Source of the DNA: Deefgea salmonis
GTDB taxonomy: Bacteria; Pseudomonadota; Gammaproteobacteria; Burkholderiales; Chitinibacteraceae
Reading direction: 5' to 3'
NCBI RefSeq assembly: GCF_020531905.1
Contig: NZ_JAJAWG010000001.1
Coordinates: forward strand, 496,001-560,000
Length of the DNA: 64,000 bases
Part shown: piece after piece, positions 43,820 to 55,000 of the stretch
Position numbering within the stretch: the stretch's first letter is position 1
How the letters are laid out: every line of letters begins with the position of its first letter
Made by a program: the position numbers and the translations under genes
Notes under the pieces: generated by a model
Seen by the model: the letters and a program-made list of their open reading frames with translations, nothing else
What the model was told of the DNA's origin: nothing
The model's database searches: none

Positions 43820-46258
43820 ATGAATACCGACTCAACGTTATGCTTTCACTGCGCCGAACCGTGCCCCGCCCACAGTGAATTTCAAATCAACTACCGCCAA
43901 GTGCTGCATCCGGCCTGTTGCGCCGGCTGCCAAGCCGTGGCAGAAACCATTATCAGTAGCGGCTTAGACCAATATTATACGCAGCGGCAACAGCCAGCCG
44001 ATCGCAATACCCCACTGCCCGCTGAGCTACTGGAACAACTGGCGCTGTATGACGACCCTAGCTTACAGCAAGATTTTGTTCACACCACCAATGGCAATGA
44101 AAAAGAAGCCGCGCTGATTCTAGAAGGCATTAGCTGCGCGGCGTGTATTTGGCTCAACGAACAACACATTGCCAAGCTCAAAGGCGTTACGTCGGTTTCA
44201 ATCAATTATTCAACCCACCGCGCACGCATTGCTTGGGACGACAGCCAAATTCAGCTGTCGGCCATTTTGCAACACATCGCCAGCATCGGTTATCGCGCCC
44301 TGCCTTATGATCACGCCCGTGACGAACAAAACTGGCAAAAACAAAGAAAAACGGCACTGTTTCGTCTGTGGGTCGCCGGCCTATCGATGATGCAAGTCAT
44401 GATGTTTGTGGTGCCGATCTATCTGGCCCCAGCGGGCGAGATAGAAGCCAATTGGCTGTCCATGATGCACTGGGGTAGCGCTTTACTCACGCTGCCGGTG
44501 GTGCTTTATTCTTGCTGGCCGTTTTACCGCAACAGCTGGCGTGATTTACGCCACGGACGCGCCAATATGGATTTGCCGGTCAGCATTGGGGTGTTAATCG
44601 CTTTTTTTGCCAGCCTATACGCATTGATTACCGATCATGGCGAGATCTATTTCGACGCGGTATCGATGTTTGTTTTCTTATTGTTAAGTGGCCGTTATTT
44701 AGAGCTTAAAGCAAGGCGCACCGCTGGCGCGGCGGCGGAAAAACTCGTCAAACTGGTTCCCACTTTTGCCCATCAGCTCGATGCCGAACACAGCTTACAT
44801 GAAGTTGCGGTCAGCCGACTCAATGTAAACGATCGCATTGTGGTCAAAGCCGGTGAAATCATCCCGATTGATGGCGTGGTGCTAGGCGGATCTAGCGACG
44901 TGAATGAAGCCATGCTCACTGGCGAATCGCTGCCCGTAGCCAAAACCCGTGGCGCGCACGTTACGGCTGGCACCGCCAATTTATTGTCGCCGCTCACCAT
45001 TGAAGTCAAACACACCGGCAATGAGACGCGCATTGCCGCCATGGTGCGGATTTTGGATCAAGCGCTCAGCCAAAAACCGCGATTGGCCGCCATCGCCGAT
45101 CAAATTGCCGCCGGGTTTATTTTTGCATTACTGATCGCCGCCGCCGCAACTTACTGGTACTGGCATTTACATGATCCTATACATGCGCTCCCCATTACCG
45201 TGGCGCTCTTGGTGGTGTCTTGCCCTTGCGCACTATCGCTGGCCACGCCAACGGCGCTCACTGCATCTACCGGACATTTGGCACAACTGGGCTTATTGGT
45301 CACTCGCGCTAATTTATTAGAAACCTTGGCCAAAGTGAGCGACATCGTGCTGGATAAAACCGGCACGCTCACCTATGGCGAGCCGAGAATCACCCGAACC
45401 ATCGCTCTCAACATCAGCAGCGAGACCGCTTTGGCTATTGCACACAGCTTGGAACAACAATCGGAACACCCGATTGCCAAAGCTTTTTTGATCGAAGCCA
45501 ATCCAGCGCCCGTATCGGCGGCCCAGCAAGTGCAAAAACACGCGCAAGGTGGACTTTCGGCGTATATCGACAATCAGTATTACCTTTTAGGTTCAATCGC
45601 TTTTATTGCCGAACACATCCAGCAAGCCCTACCCAGCGAATTTGAACCGTATCTTAATGAAGGCAGCATGGTGGCTTTGTCTGATGGCTATACCTGGCTG
45701 GCTGGCTTTGTTTTGGCCGATCATTTACGCCATGACGCGATCACCACCGTAGCGCAACTCAAAGCCGCAGGATTTGAGCTTCACTTGCTGTCTGGCGATC
45801 AAACATCCACGGTGCAAGCGGTGGCTCAACAACTCAATTTGCAACACGCCGTGGCCAATGCCACACCAGAAAGTAAAGTCAGTTATATGCAGTCTTTGCA
45901 GCAGCAAGGCAAAACCGTACTCATGATTGGCGATGGCGTGAATGACGCGCCGGTGCTGGCGCTGGCCAATGTGTCGATTGCGATGGGCGCGGGCGTTGAC
46001 ATTGCGCATGCCGCTGGTGATATGGTGCTATTAAACAACAATCTGTCTTGCCTGCCAGCCGCCTTTGCGCTAGCAAAGAAAACCCAAATCATTATCAAGC
46101 AAAACTTGCTATGGGCCTTACTCTACAACCTCGCGGCCTTACCATTGGCGGCGGCAGGATTGATCACGCCTTGGCTGGCCAGCCTTGGCATGGCGCTCAG
46201 TTCTTTATTGGTTGTCGTCAACGCCTTACGCCTACTTTCACGCCAAAGGAGGCATTAA
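43820..46258 (+). CDS. ccoI: Copper-exporting P-type ATPase CcoI for cbb3 assembly
   Basis: The 812-residue P1B-ATPase has the N-terminal Cys-rich region typical of CcoI/FixI (CFHCAEPCP, HPACCAGCQA), an HMA domain with GISCAACIW (about residue 100), the membrane CPC motif CPCALS (about 467), phosphorylation site DKTGTLT (about 512) and GDGVNDAPVL (about 707). It moves copper needed for the CuB site of cbb3 oxidase. It is followed by ccoS after one base and lies upstream of ccoNOQP. Confidence 0.95.
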   Translation: MNTDSTLCFHCAEPCPAHSEFQINYRQVLHPACCAGCQAVAETIISSGLDQYYTQRQQPADRNTPLPAELLEQLALYDDPSLQQDFVHTTNGNEKEAALILEGISCAACIWLNEQHIAKLKGVTSVSINYSTHRARIAWDDSQIQLSAILQHIASIGYRALPYDHARDEQNWQKQRKTALFRLWVAGLSMMQVMMFVVPIYLAPAGEIEANWLSMMHWGSALLTLPVVLYSCWPFYRNSWRDLRHGRANMDLPVSIGVLIAFFASLYALITDHGEIYFDAVSMFVFLLLSGRYLELKARRTAGAAAEKLVKLVPTFAHQLDAEHSLHEVAVSRLNVNDRIVVKAGEIIPIDGVVLGGSSDVNEAMLTGESLPVAKTRGAHVTAGTANLLSPLTIEVKHTGNETRIAAMVRILDQALSQKPRLAAIADQIAAGFIFALLIAAAATYWYWHLHDPIHALPITVALLVVSCPCALSLATPTALTASTGHLAQLGLLVTRANLLETLAKVSDIVLDKTGTLTYGEPRITRTIALNISSETALAIAHSLEQQSEHPIAKAFLIEANPAPVSAAQQVQKHAQGGLSAYIDNQYYLLGSIAFIAEHIQQALPSEFEPYLNEGSMVALSDGYTWLAGFVLADHLRHDAITTVAQLKAAGFELHLLSGDQTSTVQAVAQQLNLQHAVANATPESKVSYMQSLQQQGKTVLMIGDGVNDAPVLALANVSIAMGAGVDIAHAAGDMVLLNNNLSCLPAAFALAKKTQIIIKQNLLWALLYNLAALPLAAAGLITPWLASLGMALSSLLVVVNALRLLSRQRRH

Positions 46259-46259
46259 A

Positions 46260-46454
46260 TTGGAAAGTCTTTACCTGTTAATCCCGCTGTCAATCTTACT
46301 GGCTTTTGTCATTGGCTTTATTTTTTGGTGGACGCTGCGTAGCGGTCAGATGGACGACCTTGAAGGCCCAAGCTGGCGAATTTTGCATGACGATGACAAG
46401 TCCACACAGAAAACCGACTCAAACGAAGTAGAAAAGCAAAAAAATCCTGACTGA
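46260..46454 (+). CDS. ccoS: cbb3 oxidase assembly protein CcoS
   Basis: The 64-residue protein (M)ESLYLLIPLSILLAFVIGFIFWW has one membrane span followed by the conserved SGQMDDLEGPSWRIL. The start is TTG at 46260, with a strong AAAGGAGG eight bases upstream; no ATG lies in frame at the right place, because the frame runs back into ccoI. CcoS is needed for cofactor insertion into CcoN. Confidence 0.92.
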   Translation: MESLYLLIPLSILLAFVIGFIFWWTLRSGQMDDLEGPSWRILHDDDKSTQKTDSNEVEKQKNPD

Positions 46455-46500
46455 ACGCGTTACAAACAGGTAAAATCAGGCCGTTTGTTACTATGTACAC

Positions 46501-46549
46501 TTGATTAATATCAAGTTTGCTCAGCATTGAGTTGCGTATAGTCCATAGA
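46501..46549 (+). promoter_or_regulatory. FNR-activated class II promoter of ccoNOQP
   Basis: A perfect FNR box TTGATTAATATCAA lies at 46501-46514. A -10 element TATAGT lies at 46537-46542, so a start near 46549 puts the box centre at about -41.5, the class II position. The leader to the ccoN ATG is about 145 bases and holds no other gene. Confidence 0.88.
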
Positions 46550-46693
46550 GTCTTTCGCCCCTGATCAACGGGAAAAAAGACATCGCTAGACCACCGTGAT
46601 TGGGCCCTCCCAAAAACACATACCACTCAGCACAAATCAAAAATAAGTTTTTAACTAAATTCCAAGCAGTTGGAGATCAATCGGAGCGCTCTA

Positions 46694-48118
46694 ATGGAAA
46701 ACCAAGCCACATACAATTACAAAGTGGTTCGGCAGTTTGCCATCATGACGGTCGTTTGGGGGATTGTCGGAATGTTGGTCGGCGTCATCATCGCCGCCCA
46801 AATGTTCTGGCCTGAACTCAATGTCGGCCCGTACTTTCATTTTGGTCGTTTACGTCCACTTCACACCAACGCAGTGATTTTTGCATTCGGTGGCTGTGGT
46901 CTATTCGCAACGTCGTACTACGTAGTTCAGCGCACCTGTAATGTGCGCCTTATTAGCGATAAACTCGCCGCCTTCCATTTTTGGGGTTGGCAGCTGGTGA
47001 TTCTATTGGCAGCGATTACTTTGCCTTTGGGTTACACCCAAGGTAAAGAATATGCCGAGCTCGCATGGCCGATTGACATCTTAATCACTGTGGTTTGGGT
47101 GTGTTATGCCATCGTGTTTTTTGGCACGATTGCCAAGCGCAAAGTAAAGCATATTTATGTCGCCAACTGGTTCTACGGCGCATTCATTCTTGCCGTAGCC
47201 TTGCTGCACATTGTCAATAGCTTGGTTCTGCCAGTTTGGGGCACCATGGATTCATACCCAATTTACTCTGGCGCGGTCGATGCCATGGTGCAATGGTGGT
47301 ATGGCCACAATGCCGTGGGCTTCTTCTTGACGGCAGGCTTTTTGGGCATGATGTATTACTTCGTGCCAAAACAAGCAGGTCGTCCGATTTATTCTTATCG
47401 TCTATCAGTAGTGCATTTTTGGGCATTGTCGTTCACGTATATGTGGGCCGGTCCTCACCACTTGCATTACACCGCCCTACCTGACTGGACTCAGTCTTTA
47501 GGTATGGTGTTCTCATTGATTCTGTTAGCACCAAGCTGGGGCGGCATGATCAACGGGATTATGACTTTGTCTGGCGCATGGCACAAACTACGCACTGATC
47601 CAATCTTGAAATTCTTAGTGACTGCATTGTCGTTCTACGGCATGTCGACCTTTGAAGGCCCAATGATGGCGATCAAATCAGTCAATGCATTGAGCCACTA
47701 CACCGACTGGACTGTAGGTCACGTTCACTCTGGCGCTTTGGGCTGGGTGGCGATGATTACCATTGGTTCGATCTATTACTTGATTCCACGTCTATTTGGT
47801 CGCGACCAAATGTTCTCGGTTAAATTAATCGAAGTGCATTTCTGGATGGCTACTTTAGGCACCGTGCTGTACATCGCCTCGATGTGGATTGCCGGTGTAA
47901 CTCAAGGCTTGATGTGGAGCGCCCTCAATAGCGATGGCACTTTGGCTTACTCATTTATTGAGGCAGTTAAAGCGTCGTACCCTTACTACTTCATCCGTTT
48001 CTTGGGTGGCGTGATGTTCTTATCGGGTATGTTGTTGATGTTCTACAACGTGATGCGCACCATCTCTGAAGGCAAAGCGGTGGATGCCACTATCCCAGCC
48101 GTTGCGGCGCACGCTTGA
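46694..48118 (+). CDS. ccoN: cbb3-type cytochrome oxidase catalytic subunit CcoN
   Basis: The 474-residue, 12-span subunit has the heme and CuB ligands in [23 protein letters not shown] (CuB His), AGPHHLHYT and [13 protein letters not shown]. The YS-type K-channel tyrosines [10 protein letters not shown] are present. It reduces oxygen with high affinity and pumps protons. ATG at 46694 follows GGAG with seven bases between; an upstream in-frame ATG at 46670 lacks a ribosome site. Confidence 0.97.
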   Translation: MENQATYNYKVVRQFAIMTVVWGIVGMLVGVIIAAQMFWPELNVGPYFHFGRLRPLHTNAVIFAFGGCGLFATSYYVVQRTCNVRLISDKLAAFHFWGWQLVILLAAITLPLGYTQGKEYAELAWPIDILITVVWVCYAIVFFGTIAKRKVKHIYVANWFYGAFILAVALLHIVNSLVLPVWGTMDSYPIYSGAVDAMVQWWYGHNAVGFFLTAGFLGMMYYFVPKQAGRPIYSYRLSVVHFWALSFTYMWAGPHHLHYTALPDWTQSLGMVFSLILLAPSWGGMINGIMTLSGAWHKLRTDPILKFLVTALSFYGMSTFEGPMMAIKSVNALSHYTDWTVGHVHSGALGWVAMITIGSIYYLIPRLFGRDQMFSVKLIEVHFWMATLGTVLYIASMWIAGVTQGLMWSALNSDGTLAYSFIEAVKASYPYYFIRFLGGVMFLSGMLLMFYNVMRTISEGKAVDATIPAVAAHA

Positions 48119-48139
48119 TCGCGTAAGGAATATATTGAA

Positions 48140-48754
48140 ATGAATAAAATTCAGAAAATCGTTGAAGAAAACGTGTTTTATCTGATCATCCTGACTTTTT
48201 TTACGCTCAGCATCGCAATGTTTGTCGAAATTTTGCCGCTGATGTTTAGCAAAAGTGTGACTCAACCCATCGCTGGCGTTAAGCCCTACAGCTCATTGCA
48301 GCTCGCGGGCCGCGACGTTTATGTTCGTGAAGGCTGCTACGCTTGTCACTCACAGATGATTCGACCATTTCGTTCAGAAACCGAACGCTATGGCCATTAC
48401 TCTGTTGCCGGTGAATCGGTGTATGACCGTCCATTTCAATGGGGTTCAAAACGCACCGGTCCGGATTTAGCTCGGGTCGGCGCGCGCTACTCAGACGAAT
48501 GGCATCGTGCTCACTTGATGAATCCACGCGATGTAGTGCCTGAATCAAATATGCCTGCGTTTGCGTTTTTAGCCACCAAGCCAGTTAATGGCGAATTGAT
48601 GACCAAAAAACTACAAACACTGCAGGATTTAGGTGAACCCTACACCGACGCTGAAATTGCTGGTGCTGCCGAAGCGGTGAAAGGCAAAACAGAAATGGAT
48701 GCACTGATTGCCTATCTACAAGGCCTCGGTCTCGCACTGAAAAACAAGAGGTAA
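48140..48754 (+). CDS. ccoO: cbb3 oxidase monoheme subunit CcoO
   Basis: The 204-residue protein has an N-terminal membrane anchor ([21 protein letters not shown]) and the heme c motif [12 protein letters not shown] near residue 72, with later Met ligand ESNMPAF. It relays electrons from CcoP to CcoN. An AAGGA site precedes the ATG. Confidence 0.97.
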   Translation: MNKIQKIVEENVFYLIILTFFTLSIAMFVEILPLMFSKSVTQPIAGVKPYSSLQLAGRDVYVREGCYACHSQMIRPFRSETERYGHYSVAGESVYDRPFQWGSKRTGPDLARVGARYSDEWHRAHLMNPRDVVPESNMPAFAFLATKPVNGELMTKKLQTLQDLGEPYTDAEIAGAAEAVKGKTEMDALIAYLQGLGLALKNKR

Positions 48755-48759
48755 GCACC

Positions 48760-48927
48760 ATGGATCTGCAAACTGAAGCACGCATTGTGGTCACCGTTCT
48801 TGGATTTATCTTGTTCCTTGGGATTTGCTTTTGGGCGTTTAGTCGTCACAACAAAGCCAGCTTTGACCAAGAAGCGCAGCGCGTATTTCTTGACGATGAC
48901 CTACCGTCATCAGACAAGCAGACCTAA
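48760..48927 (+). CDS. ccoQ: cbb3 oxidase small subunit CcoQ
   Basis: The 55-residue ORF between ccoO and ccoP encodes MDLQTEARIVVTVLGFILFL, one membrane helix with the WAFSRHNKASFDQEAQRVFLDDD tail typical of CcoQ/FixQ. CcoQ stabilises the complex. It begins 5 bases after the ccoO stop, ends 19 bases before ccoP, and is preceded by GAGGTAAG. Confidence 0.92.
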   Translation: MDLQTEARIVVTVLGFILFLGICFWAFSRHNKASFDQEAQRVFLDDDLPSSDKQT

Positions 48928-48946
48928 TGCGTTCGGAGAATAAAAT

Positions 48947-49858
48947 ATGAATGATTTTACGAGCAGTTTTTGGGGTTATTTCATCGCGGCAGTGTCTTTA
49001 GGCGGGATTTTTTATTGCGCCTACATTCTTGCTACGCAGATGAAATTCAAACTAAAAAAAGGTGAAAAAGCCCAAGTTACCGGCCACGTGTGGGACGGTG
49101 ACTTAGAGGAATATAACAACCCACTCCCCGGTTGGTGGGTAGGGATGTTCATCGCGACGATTGTTTTCGCTTTGGTTTATTTATTCCTTTATCCTGGCTT
49201 AGTCGCTTTTGGTAATGCCAAAGGTTGGTCGTCTGCCGGACAATATAAAGCCGAGATTGTTAAAGCAGACCAACAAACCGATGCGCTATACGCCAAATAC
49301 ATGGCCATGCCGATCGCTGAAGTGGCCAAGTTGCCTGAAGCAACGCAAATGGGTAAGCATTTGTTTCAGACTTACTGCGTGCAATGCCACGGCGCAGATG
49401 GTCGCGGCGCAAAAGGCTTTCCTAACCTAACGGACAACGATTGGCTCTACGGTGGCACGCCAGCAGACATTGAGCACACCATCAAAGTCGGTCGTCACGG
49501 TCAAATGCCAGCCTTTGGTGCGGTTTTTGGTGAAGAAAAAGTACGCGACGTTGCCAATTACGTGATGAAGTTATCGGGCAACCCAGCTTACAACAACATG
49601 CGTGCAGAACGCGGGGCCAATACATACGCCCAAGTGTGCGTGGCCTGCCACGGCACTAACGGCAAAGGCAATCAAGCACTGGGCGCACCGAATCTCACCG
49701 ATAAAGTGTGGTTATATGGCGGCTCAGAAGCGACCATTGTTGAAACCGTTACCAACGGTCGCAATAACGTCATGCCAGCTTGGCAAGACTTCCTGGGCAA
49801 CGGCAAAATACATCTGCTTTCGGCCTATGTATATGGTCTAAGCCACGAAAAGAAATAA
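48947..49858 (+). CDS. ccoP: cbb3 oxidase diheme subunit CcoP
   Basis: The 303-residue protein has two N-terminal spans (residues about 8-28 and 60-82), the linker motif VWDGDLEEYNNPLPGWW, and two heme c sites, CVQCH (about 144-148) and CVACH (about 230-234), each with a downstream Met ligand (GQMPAF, NVMPAW). It accepts electrons from soluble cytochrome c. It is the last gene before a terminator. Confidence 0.97.
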   Translation: MNDFTSSFWGYFIAAVSLGGIFYCAYILATQMKFKLKKGEKAQVTGHVWDGDLEEYNNPLPGWWVGMFIATIVFALVYLFLYPGLVAFGNAKGWSSAGQYKAEIVKADQQTDALYAKYMAMPIAEVAKLPEATQMGKHLFQTYCVQCHGADGRGAKGFPNLTDNDWLYGGTPADIEHTIKVGRHGQMPAFGAVFGEEKVRDVANYVMKLSGNPAYNNMRAERGANTYAQVCVACHGTNGKGNQALGAPNLTDKVWLYGGSEATIVETVTNGRNNVMPAWQDFLGNGKIHLLSAYVYGLSHEKK

Positions 49859-49876
49859 GACAGACTTGCATCACTG

Positions 49877-49903
49877 CGGGCGGATCACTCCGCCCGTTTT
49901 TCA
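49877..49903 (+). terminator. Rho-independent terminator after ccoP
   Basis: CGGGCGG and CCGCCCG pair around ATCACT and run into TTTTT, ending the ccoNOQP transcript. Confidence 0.9.
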
Positions 49904-49950
49904 TTCAAGATTTGGCAAATCGATATCAAGTCAATTTTTGAAGCAAAAAA

Positions 49951-49995
49951 AACAATACTCAAGACAAGATTACGCTTGTTTTTAGTATTGTTTTT
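49951..49995 (+). terminator. Hairpin with U-tract directly before ccoG
   Basis: AACAATACT pairs with AGTATTGTT, and ACAAG with CTTGT inside it, making a long stem that ends in a run of T. It stops 14 bases before the ccoG ATG. It may be an attenuator in the ccoG leader or a second backup terminator. A half FNR site (ATATCAAG) lies upstream near 49923-49930. Confidence 0.65.
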
Positions 49996-50008
49996 CTCGG
50001 AGTCCATC

Positions 50009-51445
50009 ATGAGCAAAAAACTACACGAAATCCCAATCAATGTCGTCAACGTCAAAGACGACGGCCAGCTCGAAGAAGTCATGCTGTACGCCGCGCACAA
50101 AAAAATCTACCCACGCTGGATCACTGGATTTTGGAATAATTGGCGGGTGTTTTTTGTTTTTGTAACTCAGCTATTTTTCTATGGCATGCCGTGGATTTTA
50201 ATTAACGATCGACAAGCTTTATTGTTTGATTTACTGCACCGCAAATTCTACGTTTTTGGTCTGGTTTTTCTGCCGCAAGACTTTATTTACCTGACCGCAC
50301 TGCTTTTGCTCAGTGCATTTGGTTTATTCGCTTGGACCACCATTGGCGGCCGATTGTGGTGTGGTTACGCCTGTCCGCAAACGGTGTATACCGAAATCTT
50401 TTTATGGATAGAAAAATGGGTCGAGGGCGACCGCGCCGCTCGGATTAAGCTCGACAATGCGCCACTAAACGGCAAAAAACTACGATTAAAGTTCATCAAA
50501 CACAGCCTGTGGGTGCTGTTTGCACTTTGGACCGGCTTTACATTTGTCGGTTATTTCACGCCCATTCGCGCGCTCTGGACGGACCTACTGACTTTTTCCC
50601 TCTCCGGTTACGCGCTGTTTTGGGTGCTGTTTTATGCTTTTGCCACTTATGGCAATGCCGGCTGGATGCGCGAACAAGTGTGCAAATACATGTGCCCTTA
50701 TGCGCGCTTTCAAAGCGCGATGTTTGACGCTGACACACTAATTATCAGCTACGACCAAGAACGCGGTGAAAGTCGCGGCAGCCGTAAAAAAGGCAGTGAC
50801 TATCAAGCCGCAGGACTGGGTGACTGTATCGACTGCACCATGTGCGTACAAGTGTGCCCGGTCGGCATTGATATTCGTAACGGCCTGCAATATGAATGCA
50901 TCGGCTGTGCGGCGTGTATTGATGCTTGCGATGAAATCATGGACAAAATGAACTACCCGCGCGGGCTGGTTCGCTATACCACTGAAAACGCTTTAGAGCA
51001 CAAATACCCAGAGCGTGACATTATCAAAAAAATCACCCGTCCTCGGGTCATTATGTACGCCGTGGTCATTAGCATTACGCTTGGCGTCACCGTCGTGTCG
51101 TTAATGATGCGCCAACCGGTGAAAGTCAATATTGAACGCGATCGCGTGGCGCTGGTGCGCGAAGTAGAAGATGGCTTATTGGAAAACAGCTACCGTTTAC
51201 TCATCCAAAATGCCAGCGAACAAACGCACACCTACACCATTCAAGCCAAAGGTTTGCCTGAAATGAAACTTGTTGGCGAAAATCAAATCCAATTGGCACC
51301 CACGGCAATGAGTGATGTGGCCGTCCGCATTCAAGTGCCGCCGCAATTTGCCAAAATGGGCAGCCACGAAATTGAATTTATCGTCACCGCCAAAGATGAC
51401 CCGGCACAAACCGTAGTCGAAAAAGCCACTTTTATTGGACGTTAA
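50009..51445 (+). CDS. ccoG: cbb3 oxidase accessory ferredoxin-type protein CcoG
   Basis: The 478-residue membrane protein has several spans, the CGYACPQTVYTEIF motif, and two 4Fe-4S clusters in CIDCTMCVQVCP and CIGCAACIDACD, as in CcoG/RdxA/FixG. CcoG reduces copper for delivery to the oxidase. ATG at 50009 follows CGGAG. It is followed by ccoH with one base between. Confidence 0.95.
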   Translation: MSKKLHEIPINVVNVKDDGQLEEVMLYAAHKKIYPRWITGFWNNWRVFFVFVTQLFFYGMPWILINDRQALLFDLLHRKFYVFGLVFLPQDFIYLTALLLLSAFGLFAWTTIGGRLWCGYACPQTVYTEIFLWIEKWVEGDRAARIKLDNAPLNGKKLRLKFIKHSLWVLFALWTGFTFVGYFTPIRALWTDLLTFSLSGYALFWVLFYAFATYGNAGWMREQVCKYMCPYARFQSAMFDADTLIISYDQERGESRGSRKKGSDYQAAGLGDCIDCTMCVQVCPVGIDIRNGLQYECIGCAACIDACDEIMDKMNYPRGLVRYTTENALEHKYPERDIIKKITRPRVIMYAVVISITLGVTVVSLMMRQPVKVNIERDRVALVREVEDGLLENSYRLLIQNASEQTHTYTIQAKGLPEMKLVGENQIQLAPTAMSDVAVRIQVPPQFAKMGSHEIEFIVTAKDDPAQTVVEKATFIGR

Positions 51446-51446
51446 C

Positions 51447-51932
51447 ATGACTGAAGAACAAAAACCTTGGTACAAACATCCGCATGTTTGGCTATTAATC
51501 ACTTTTCCAGTGCTGGCCATTATGGGCGGTTTTCATATGCTGTATTTGGTTTCAACCTCGACCGACAGCTTGGTCAGCGACAATTATTATAAAGAAGGCA
51601 ATCAAGTCAACCAACGCCTAGAGCAAGATCAAGCGGCCGTGGCCAAAGGCATTACCGCGCAAATTTTACTCGGCGACAATCAAAAAACCGTCCGCATTAT
51701 TTTGAATCGCAATGATTTAGGCCCCATCAAGCTCAAAATCATTCACCCTACGCTGAGCGGACGCGATCAAGAAGTGCCGCTAAGCTCTAACGACGGCATT
51801 ATTTACAACGGCGAATTTGCACATCCGGTTGCGGCCAATCGCTGGTACGCCGAACTATCGGACATGAAAAACACTTGGAGCTTACGCAAAGAATGGGCTT
51901 CACAGATTTCGGCGGCATTAACACTGCCGTAA
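51447..51932 (+). CDS. ccoH: FixH/CcoH family protein
   Basis: The 161-residue protein has one membrane helix (HVWLLITFPVLAIMGGFHMLYLVS, about residues 14-38), the family stretch SLVSDNYYKEGNQVNQRLEQDQAA and a periplasmic beta-domain. CcoH helps assemble or stabilise cbb3 oxidase. ATG at 51447 is preferred over a TTG at 51435 inside ccoG. Confidence 0.92.
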   Translation: MTEEQKPWYKHPHVWLLITFPVLAIMGGFHMLYLVSTSTDSLVSDNYYKEGNQVNQRLEQDQAAVAKGITAQILLGDNQKTVRIILNRNDLGPIKLKIIHPTLSGRDQEVPLSSNDGIIYNGEFAHPVAANRWYAELSDMKNTWSLRKEWASQISAALTLP

Positions 51933-51949
51933 TCTGCAAGTTTGCCGTA

Positions 51950-51983
51950 TTGAGGGCGCGCTGCGGCTGGTATAATCTAGGAT
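51950..51983 (+). promoter_or_regulatory. Promoter of mfd
   Basis: An extended -10, TGG-TATAAT (51968-51976), lies 35 bases before the mfd ATG. TTGAGG at 51950-51955 with 15-base spacing is a weak -35. Confidence 0.6.
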
Positions 51984-52010
51984 TGTCTAGCTAGAGCGCG
52001 TTCTTACACT

Positions 52011-55000
52011 ATGTCGCAATTGCCTCAACTGCCTCGCGCCAATGAGCGCCTCAAACTCGCACAACCCCACGGCTCTGCCGATGCCATGCTCTTGGCCGAC
52101 TACGCCCACGTCGCGCGCCCCTTAGTGATTTTAACGGCCAATGCACAAGAAGCCGGCCGACTCAAAGACGAGCTCAGCTTCTTTTTGCCAGAAAAAACCG
52201 TCTTGCAGCTACCCGACTGGGAAACGCTGCCTTACGATCATTTCTCCCCCCATTCCGACCTGATTAGCGAGCGGCTCGCCACGCTATGGCAAGCAAGGCA
52301 AAACGCCATTGACGTACTCATCGTGCCGCTACAAACGGCGATGGGCGTGTTACCGCCGGTTGAATTTTTAACCGCAACGACTTTTTTCATCAAAAAAGGC
52401 GATGCGTTTGACGCCGATCAGTTGCGCGCCGACATGGCTTTTGCCGGCTACAACCACGTTACCCAAGTGTATGGCCCCGGTGAGTTTTCGATTCGCGGCG
52501 GTTTAATTGATTTATTTCCTATGGGCAGCACGCTGCCGTTTCGAATTGATTTATTCGACAATGAAATCGAATCGATTCGCACTTTTGACGTTGACACCCA
52601 GCGTAGCCTCTATCCCGTTCCAGAAATTCGTTTACTCCCCGCCCGCGAATTCCCCACTGACGAGCAAGGCCGCAAAACATTCCGCCAAAACTTTCGCGAG
52701 GCGTTTGAAGGCGACCCCTCTAAAGCGCGGCTTTACAAAGACATCTCAAACGGTGTCATTCCTGCCGGCATCGAATATTACTTACCGCTGTTTTTTGAAC
52801 ACACCGCCACCGTGTTTGACTACCTGCCTAAAGACAGTGTATTGGTCTTGCACGGTGCATTAATGGGCGCTGCAGAGCAATACTGGCAAGATATTGCTGA
52901 ACGCCACAAGCTCAGCTATGGCGATAAAGATCGCCCACTTCTAGCGCCACGTACGCTATTTGTCGCGCCGGATCTGTTATTTGGCCATATTAAAAACTAT
53001 CGCCGGATTGAACTGGGCGATGGCGAAACCAGCCTTACCCAACCGCTACCGGCGCTCGATGTGGATCGACGCAACGACAATCCAATCCGCCGACTGAACG
53101 ATTTTGTTGACCACTATCCGGGCAAAATTGTGCTGAGCGCCGAAAGCCTAGGTCGGCGCGAGACCATGCTGCAGTTTTTTGCTGAATACGGCTTTAAACC
53201 CACCTTGGTTGACAACTGGCAAGCCGCTTTAGACAGCAAAGCGCACGCGATTTTGCTCGCCTCACCGCTGTTTCGTGGTTTTGAATGGCGCAGTGAATCC
53301 ATCGCCATCATCACCGAGGCCGATCTCTATCCATCCGTGATCCAAAGTCGCGGCAAAAAACAACAAAAACGCAGCAATACCGACGCCATGCTGCGCGATT
53401 TGTCCGAACTCAAAATCGGCGATCCGGTCGTCCATGAAGCGCACGGTATTGGCCGCTATATGGGCCTCACGTCGATGGACTTGGGTGACGGGCCGACCGA
53501 GTTGCTGCTCATTGAATACACCGGCAATGACAAACTGTATGTGCCGGTCAGCCAATTGCATGTGATTTCCCGTTATTCGGGCGGCGCATCCGATACCGCG
53601 CCGATGCATAAACTCGGCTCAGGATCATGGGAAAAAACCAAACGCAAAGCGGCTGAACAAGTGCGCGATACGGCGGCTGAACTCCTCAATCTGTACGCGC
53701 GCCGCGCGCTACGCGAAGGCCATGCGTTTGAATGGAGTCCGCACGATTACGAAGCATTTGCCGCCGGTTTTGGCTTTGAAGAAACCCCTGATCAAGCTGG
53801 CGCGATTGAAGCGGTTTTGGTCGACATGCGCGTCAAGCAACCGATGGATCGCTTGGTGTGTGGCGATGTCGGCTTTGGCAAAACCGAAGTGGCGCTACGC
53901 GCCGCTTTTGCTGCGGTGGCCGGTGGTAAGCAAGTTGCCGTTTTAGTCCCAACCACCCTCTTGGCCGAGCAACACTTTCAAACCTTTGTTGATCGTTTTT
54001 CGGATTGGCCGATTAAAGTCGCCGAGCTATCTCGCTTTCGCTCAGGCAAAGAAACCGCAGCGGCGATTGCCGGTCTGGCCGATGGCAGTGTCGACATCGT
54101 CATTGGCACGCACAAATTGGTGCAGCCTGACGTGGTATTTAAACAGTTGGGCTTAGTGATCATCGACGAAGAGCATCGTTTTGGCGTCAGACAAAAAGAG
54201 CAACTCAAAGCGCTACGCGCCAATGTCGACGTACTCACCCTGACCGCTACGCCGATTCCGCGCACCCTGGCGATGAGCTTAGAAGGCTTGCGTGATTTTT
54301 CGGTGATTGCCACCGCGCCCAATAAACGCCTCGCGGTTAAAACCTTTGTGTCTAAGTTTTCTGACGGCATTATTCGTGAAGCCGTGCTGCGCGAACTCAA
54401 GCGCGGCGGCCAAGTGTTTTTCTTACACAATGAAGTCGACACCATTGAAAACATGCGCGAAAAACTCGCCGCACTATTGCCCGAAGCGCGCATCGGCGTA
54501 GCGCATGGCCAAATGCGTGGCCGCGAGCTAGAACACGTGATGCGCGATTTTACCCAGCAGCGTTTTAACCTCTTGCTGTGCTCAACCATTATCGAAAACG
54601 GCATCGACATTCCAAACGCCAATACGATTTTGATGAATCGCGCCGATAAATTTGGCTTGGCGCAACTACACCAAATGCGTGGCCGTGTTGGCCGATCACA
54701 CCATCAAGCGTATGCCTATTTGCTGATTCCTGATGTGGAAAGCATTAGCAGCGACGCCAAAAAACGCCTTGAAGCGATTCAAATGATGGAAGAACTCGGC
54801 TCTGGCTTTTATCTGGCGATGCACGATTTAGAAATTCGCGGCGCGGGTGAAGTGCTGGGCGATTCGCAATCGGGTGAAATGCATGAAATTGGCTTTGCGC
54901 TGTATTCGCAAATGCTCAAAGAAGCGGTAAAAGCGCTCAAAGCTGGTAAAGAGCCTGATTTGTCGCAACCGCTGGGCGTCACCACCGAAATCAATCTGCA

